From Chryseobacterium limigenitum (GTDB lineage: Bacteria; Bacteroidota; Bacteroidia; Flavobacteriales; Weeksellaceae): DNA of 64,000 nt. Location of the stretch: assembly GCF_900114875.1 (NCBI RefSeq), contig NZ_FPKW01000001.1:372001-436000 (forward strand), read 5' to 3'. How positions within the stretch are numbered: position 1 is the stretch's first letter; every line of letters begins with the position of its first letter. The notes under the pieces were generated by a model. That model was not told where the DNA came from. It was given only the letters and a program-made list of their open reading frames with translations, and searched no databases. Below are positions 60,906 through 64,000 of this stretch, piece after piece. The translations under genes were made by a program, and so were the position numbers.

Positions 60906-61700
60906 ATGGAAATCAAGGATACAAAAAACAAAGAAACTCTACAGGAACTTATTGATACAAAAGACTTTGTAGCACATGTGTCCGTGGACTGTACCATATT
61001 TGGTTTTCACAATAATATTTTAAAAGTGCTTCTTTTGAAGTATCACGACCTTGATTTGTGGTCTCTTCCGGGTGGATTTGTTTTCAATGATGAAGATCTT
61101 CGTGAAGCAGCAGCCCGTGTTTTATTTGAAAGAACACATCTTAAAGATTTATTTTTAAAACAGTTTCATACATTCGGAAGAATTGACCGTACAGAGAATA
61201 ATGTACATCAAATCTTGCTTAATAATAAAGGAATTGAAGTTCCAAAAGATCACTGGATCTTCCAGAGGTTTATTACGGTGGGCTATTGCAGTCTGATCGA
61301 TTTTTCTATTGCGAATACTTTTCCTGATGCTTTCAATGAAACCTGTGAATGGTTCGAGGTCAGCAAATTACCTAAAATGGCTTTCGATCATGACAGAGTC
61401 ATAGAAACCGGCTTGGAATATTTAAGAATGAATATCAATACCGAGGTAGCAGCAAGTAATCTTCTTCCCGAGAAATTTACGATGAAAGATCTCCAATCTT
61501 TGTATGAGACCATTTTGGGTGAGACATTCAGGAGAAATAATTTTCAGAGAAAAATTTTAAGTTTAAATATTCTTGAAAGATTAGAGAAGCTTTATGACGG
61601 TTCTGCCAATAAAGCTCCTTACCTGTACAAATTCAAAGAAAGAATTTACAATCCTACTAATCAGTATCCTATCTCTAATGATGAGGATCAAAAATTGTAA
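60906..61700 (+). CDS. Nudix-domain winged-helix regulator (NrtR/AraR-like) with degenerate Nudix box
   Basis: A 264-residue protein. The Nudix-like domain (residues 25-165) contains VDCTIFGFHNNILKVLLLKY and DLWSLPGGFVFNDEDLREAA. The box that should read GX5EX7REUXEEXGU shows ARVLFERTHL, lacking most catalytic acidic residues. A C-terminal winged helix follows (FTMKDLQSLYETILGETFRR, NNFQRKILSLNILERL). This architecture matches NrtR-type sensors, which in Bacteroidota include sugar regulators such as AraR. It probably binds a sugar intermediate and controls the SusCD operon and the MFS gene. Confidence 0.88.
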   Translation: MEIKDTKNKETLQELIDTKDFVAHVSVDCTIFGFHNNILKVLLLKYHDLDLWSLPGGFVFNDEDLREAAARVLFERTHLKDLFLKQFHTFGRIDRTENNVHQILLNNKGIEVPKDHWIFQRFITVGYCSLIDFSIANTFPDAFNETCEWFEVSKLPKMAFDHDRVIETGLEYLRMNINTEVAASNLLPEKFTMKDLQSLYETILGETFRRNNFQRKILSLNILERLEKLYDGSANKAPYLYKFKERIYNPTNQYPISNDEDQKL

Positions 61701-61812
61701 TATCCGGGTTCAGAGAATCATTCAAAAAATTTGAGAATTTTATTAGAAACTATATTCAAAAAAAATTTCTCAGGAATAGCGAAAAGTCTTATTTTTAAAA
61801 AAATTAAATTAC

Positions 61813-62991
61813 ATGTCATATTATCCTCTTACAAGCATTCCCGACTATTACGGAATTGATGCTTTACTTACCGAAGAACATAAACTGATTCGTCAATCAA
61901 TAAGAGACTGGGTTGAAAGTTTTGTAATGCCACAGATCGATCAGGCTGCACAAGATCACACAGACATCCCGGGTTTGATGAGAGAATTAGGGAAAATTGG
62001 AGCTTTAGGTCCATATATTCCGGTTGAGTATGGCGGTTCAGGCTTAGATCAGATTTCTTATGGTCTTATCATGCAGGAATTGGAAAGAGGAGATTCTGCG
62101 GTTCGTTCTGCAGCGTCTGTACAGAGTTCTTTGGTGATGTTTCCTATTAATGAATTCGGTTCTGAGGAACAAAAAAGAAAATATTTACCAAAATTAGCTT
62201 CCGGTGAAATGATCGGTTCTTTTGGATTAACGGAACCTAATCACGGTTCAGATCCTGGATCTATGGAAACTTATTTTAAAGATATGGGAGATCATTATCT
62301 TTTAAATGGAGCTAAAATGTGGATCACAAACTCCCCATTATGCGACATTGCTGTTATTTGGGCTAAAAATGAAGAAGGAAAAGTTCAGGGATTGATTGTT
62401 GAAAGAGGAATGGAAGGCTTTACAACACCTGAAACACACAACAAATGGAGCTTAAGAGCTTCAAAAACAGGAGAATTGGTATTTAATGATGTTAAAGTTC
62501 CGAAAGAAAACTTACTTCCGGGAGTTACAGGATTAAAAGGACCTCTATCATGTTTAAATTCAGCCAGATACGGTATTTCCTGGGGTGTAATTGGTGCTGC
62601 GATTGATTGCTATTGTACTGCAGTTCAGTACTCTAAAGAAAGAAAACAATTCGGAAAGCCAATTGGATCTTATCAGTTACAACAGAAAAAATTGGCTGAA
62701 TTCTTAACTGAAATCACTAAGGCTCAATTGCTCTGTTTACAGTTAGGACATCTTAAAAACGATCATAAAGCAAGTCCGGCTCAGATCTCAATGGCAAAAA
62801 GAAATAACGTAAAAATGGCTATTGACATTGCAAGAGAATCCCGTCAGATCCTTGGCGGAATGGGTATCATGGGCGAGTTCCCAATGATGAGACACGCTGC
62901 CAACCTGGAATCTGTAATTACTTACGAAGGAACTCACGACGTTCATTTATTAATTACAGGAATGGATATTACAGGTATCAACGCTTTCTAA
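61813..62991 (+). CDS. Acyl-CoA dehydrogenase, glutaryl-CoA dehydrogenase-like
   Basis: A 392-residue FAD enzyme. SFGLTEPNHGSDPGSMETYF is the FAD/substrate motif of glutaryl-CoA dehydrogenases, and the catalytic Glu is E372 in YEGTHDVHLLITG. LGGMGIMGEFPMMRHAANLE and the ending MDITGINAF also match that group, which converts glutaryl-CoA to crotonyl-CoA in lysine and tryptophan breakdown. Short-chain acyl-CoA dehydrogenases normally lack the NHGSDPGSMET segment. It is not obviously linked to the glucan locus; a terminator follows. Confidence 0.88.
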   Translation: MSYYPLTSIPDYYGIDALLTEEHKLIRQSIRDWVESFVMPQIDQAAQDHTDIPGLMRELGKIGALGPYIPVEYGGSGLDQISYGLIMQELERGDSAVRSAASVQSSLVMFPINEFGSEEQKRKYLPKLASGEMIGSFGLTEPNHGSDPGSMETYFKDMGDHYLLNGAKMWITNSPLCDIAVIWAKNEEGKVQGLIVERGMEGFTTPETHNKWSLRASKTGELVFNDVKVPKENLLPGVTGLKGPLSCLNSARYGISWGVIGAAIDCYCTAVQYSKERKQFGKPIGSYQLQQKKLAEFLTEITKAQLLCLQLGHLKNDHKASPAQISMAKRNNVKMAIDIARESRQILGGMGIMGEFPMMRHAANLESVITYEGTHDVHLLITGMDITGINAF

Positions 62992-63011
62992 AAATTAAAA
63001 AATAGATAAAT

Positions 63012-63044
63012 AAGAGTCTGGTCTGTAGATCAGACTCTTTTATT
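63012..63044 (+). terminator. Intrinsic terminator of the acyl-CoA dehydrogenase gene
   Basis: AAGAGTCTG and CAGACTCTT, 9-bp stem, then a T-rich tail. Confidence 0.85.
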
Positions 63045-63151
63045 TTAGTCACATCGGAGGGAATTTGTATTCAGTGAATAATTATTGAGTCAATAATATT
63101 TTGAGTGATTTGTTAAAAATATTTAACTTAATCAAAACTTAAAATATCAAT

Positions 63152-64000
63152 ATGAGAAAAATAATTATTTCCTTATTAGGACTTACAGCTCCGTTTTATT
63201 TTGCACAGCAAGCAGGAGATGTTGTTAATTTTGAACCAAAATTAGATCTTACTCCACAGGGAGTCATTAATTTTATCTCTACTAATCTTGGTGAACAAAA
63301 TCCTCCTGATTTCGTAAGCTATCTCAACGGTTTCAATGTTGGTTTAAAAGCCTATAAAATAACCTACTACACTAAAAACGAAAATAATACGCTGGTAAAA
63401 GCCACAGGATTGATTATGTATCCGAATGTGAATTACAAGCTTTCAACAGTTGTATCAGATCACGGAACCACAGACAACAGAAATAATGTTCCATCTAACT
63501 TAAAAGGAACATTGACTGCCGGTTTTGTGGTTGAATTATCTTATGCTTTAAACGGATACATACTGATGGCGCCGGATTATGTAGGAATGGGTTCCGGCGA
63601 TGGTGTCCATCCATATGTCCACTATCCTACCGAAGCTTCTGCTACGATTGATTTTGTAACGGCAGCCAACAAAGTTTTAACACAATTAAATATAAAACGT
63701 TACAACGAATATTTCTTAACCGGCTATTCTCAGGGCGCTCACGCTGCGATGTCGACCTTAAAAAAATTAAATATCTCAAATCCTACCAACCTGAATTTCA
63801 AGTACGCTTACATGGGCGACGGGCCTTATGATTTTTCGGGAGTTACGCTTCAAAAAGGGGTTATTGAAAAAGAGATTTATCCTTTTACTTCCTTTCTTGC
63901 CAATGTTGTAAATACCTGTAATAATATTGGTTACAAAACCTATACAAATAATATCTCTGAAGTTATTTCACCGGAGTATCTTGCTAAATATAATGAAAAT
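63152..64000 (+). CDS. Secreted alpha/beta hydrolase, lipase-like (partial, runs off window)
   Basis: The ATG at 63152 begins a signal peptide (MRKIIISLLGLTAPFYFAQ) and the frame is open for 283 codons to the last base. The nucleophile elbow GYSQGAHAAM (G-x-S-x-G) and the preceding YILMAPDYVGMGSGDGVHPY and VVSDHGTTDN oxyanion region resemble secretory (LIP-type) lipases and serine esterases. The Asp and His of the triad, and any T9SS sorting domain, would lie beyond the window. No operon partner is visible. Confidence 0.85.
   Translation, partial: MRKIIISLLGLTAPFYFAQQAGDVVNFEPKLDLTPQGVINFISTNLGEQNPPDFVSYLNGFNVGLKAYKITYYTKNENNTLVKATGLIMYPNVNYKLSTVVSDHGTTDNRNNVPSNLKGTLTAGFVVELSYALNGYILMAPDYVGMGSGDGVHPYVHYPTEASATIDFVTAANKVLTQLNIKRYNEYFLTGYSQGAHAAMSTLKKLNISNPTNLNFKYAYMGDGPYDFSGVTLQKGVIEKEIYPFTSFLANVVNTCNNIGYKTYTNNISEVISPEYLAKYNEN

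Overview
The window looks like chromosomal DNA from a Flavobacteriia bacterium close to Chryseobacterium (Bacteroidota). The evidence is the low-GC sequence, a SusC/SusD pair, type IX secretion C-terminal sorting domains, FucP-type sugar symport, a BlaI-type regulator without BlaR, and many copies of the Bacteroidota promoter (-33 TTTG, -7 TAnnTTTG). I see no rRNA, tRNA, CRISPR array, prophage or insertion sequence. About 52 protein genes are supported; the first (pdhC) and the last (a secreted alpha/beta hydrolase) run off the window edges.

Layout. 1-2523: pyruvate dehydrogenase E2 and E1-alpha. 2650-5532: PAP2-like membrane protein, orphan BlaI-type repressor, DUF4153 membrane protein. 5573-8594: T9SS-secreted protein, RRM RNA-binding protein, small XRE regulator, DUF6157 protein. 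8686-12691: thioesterase, a CxxC/HMA-like plus AraC-HTH regulator and a copper P-type ATPase with a long metal-binding N-terminus. 12795-24110: housekeeping and single genes (DUF72, polysaccharide deacetylase, PLP-binding protein, sigma-54-type response regulator lacking an HTH, MATE, GNAT, Crp, HAD, S9 peptidase, DoxX, Era). 24235-29721: a ketose-type sugar operon (LacI regulator, PfkB kinase, FucP-like symporter, porin, epimerase) with LacI-type operators. 30070-36059: Crp, SMR exporter, methyltransferase, Map, HAD, acyl-ACP desaturase, GpmI. 36411-37409: an unrecognised protein with a long hydrophobic segment. 37580-48638: SUI1 factor, LRR protein, PhoX-like protein, di-haem peroxidase, nucleoside phosphorylase, a YadA-head-like repeat protein, Tag glycosylase, a helical stress-type protein and FabI.

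48908-61700 is a beta-glucan polysaccharide utilisation locus: SusC, SusD, GH30, GH3, GH16 and a second GH30 on the minus strand, with an MFS transporter and a Nudix/winged-helix sensor divergent on the plus strand. Secreted GH16 and GH30 enzymes would cut beta-1,3/1,6-glucan, SusCD would import oligomers, GH3 would release glucose, and the MFS protein would carry sugar across the inner membrane. It is followed by a glutaryl-CoA-dehydrogenase-like enzyme and the partial hydrolase.

Between genes there are several families of imperfect inverted repeats of roughly 75-125 bp, some related to each other, and many clear intrinsic terminators. These are the most conspicuous non-coding structure in the window.
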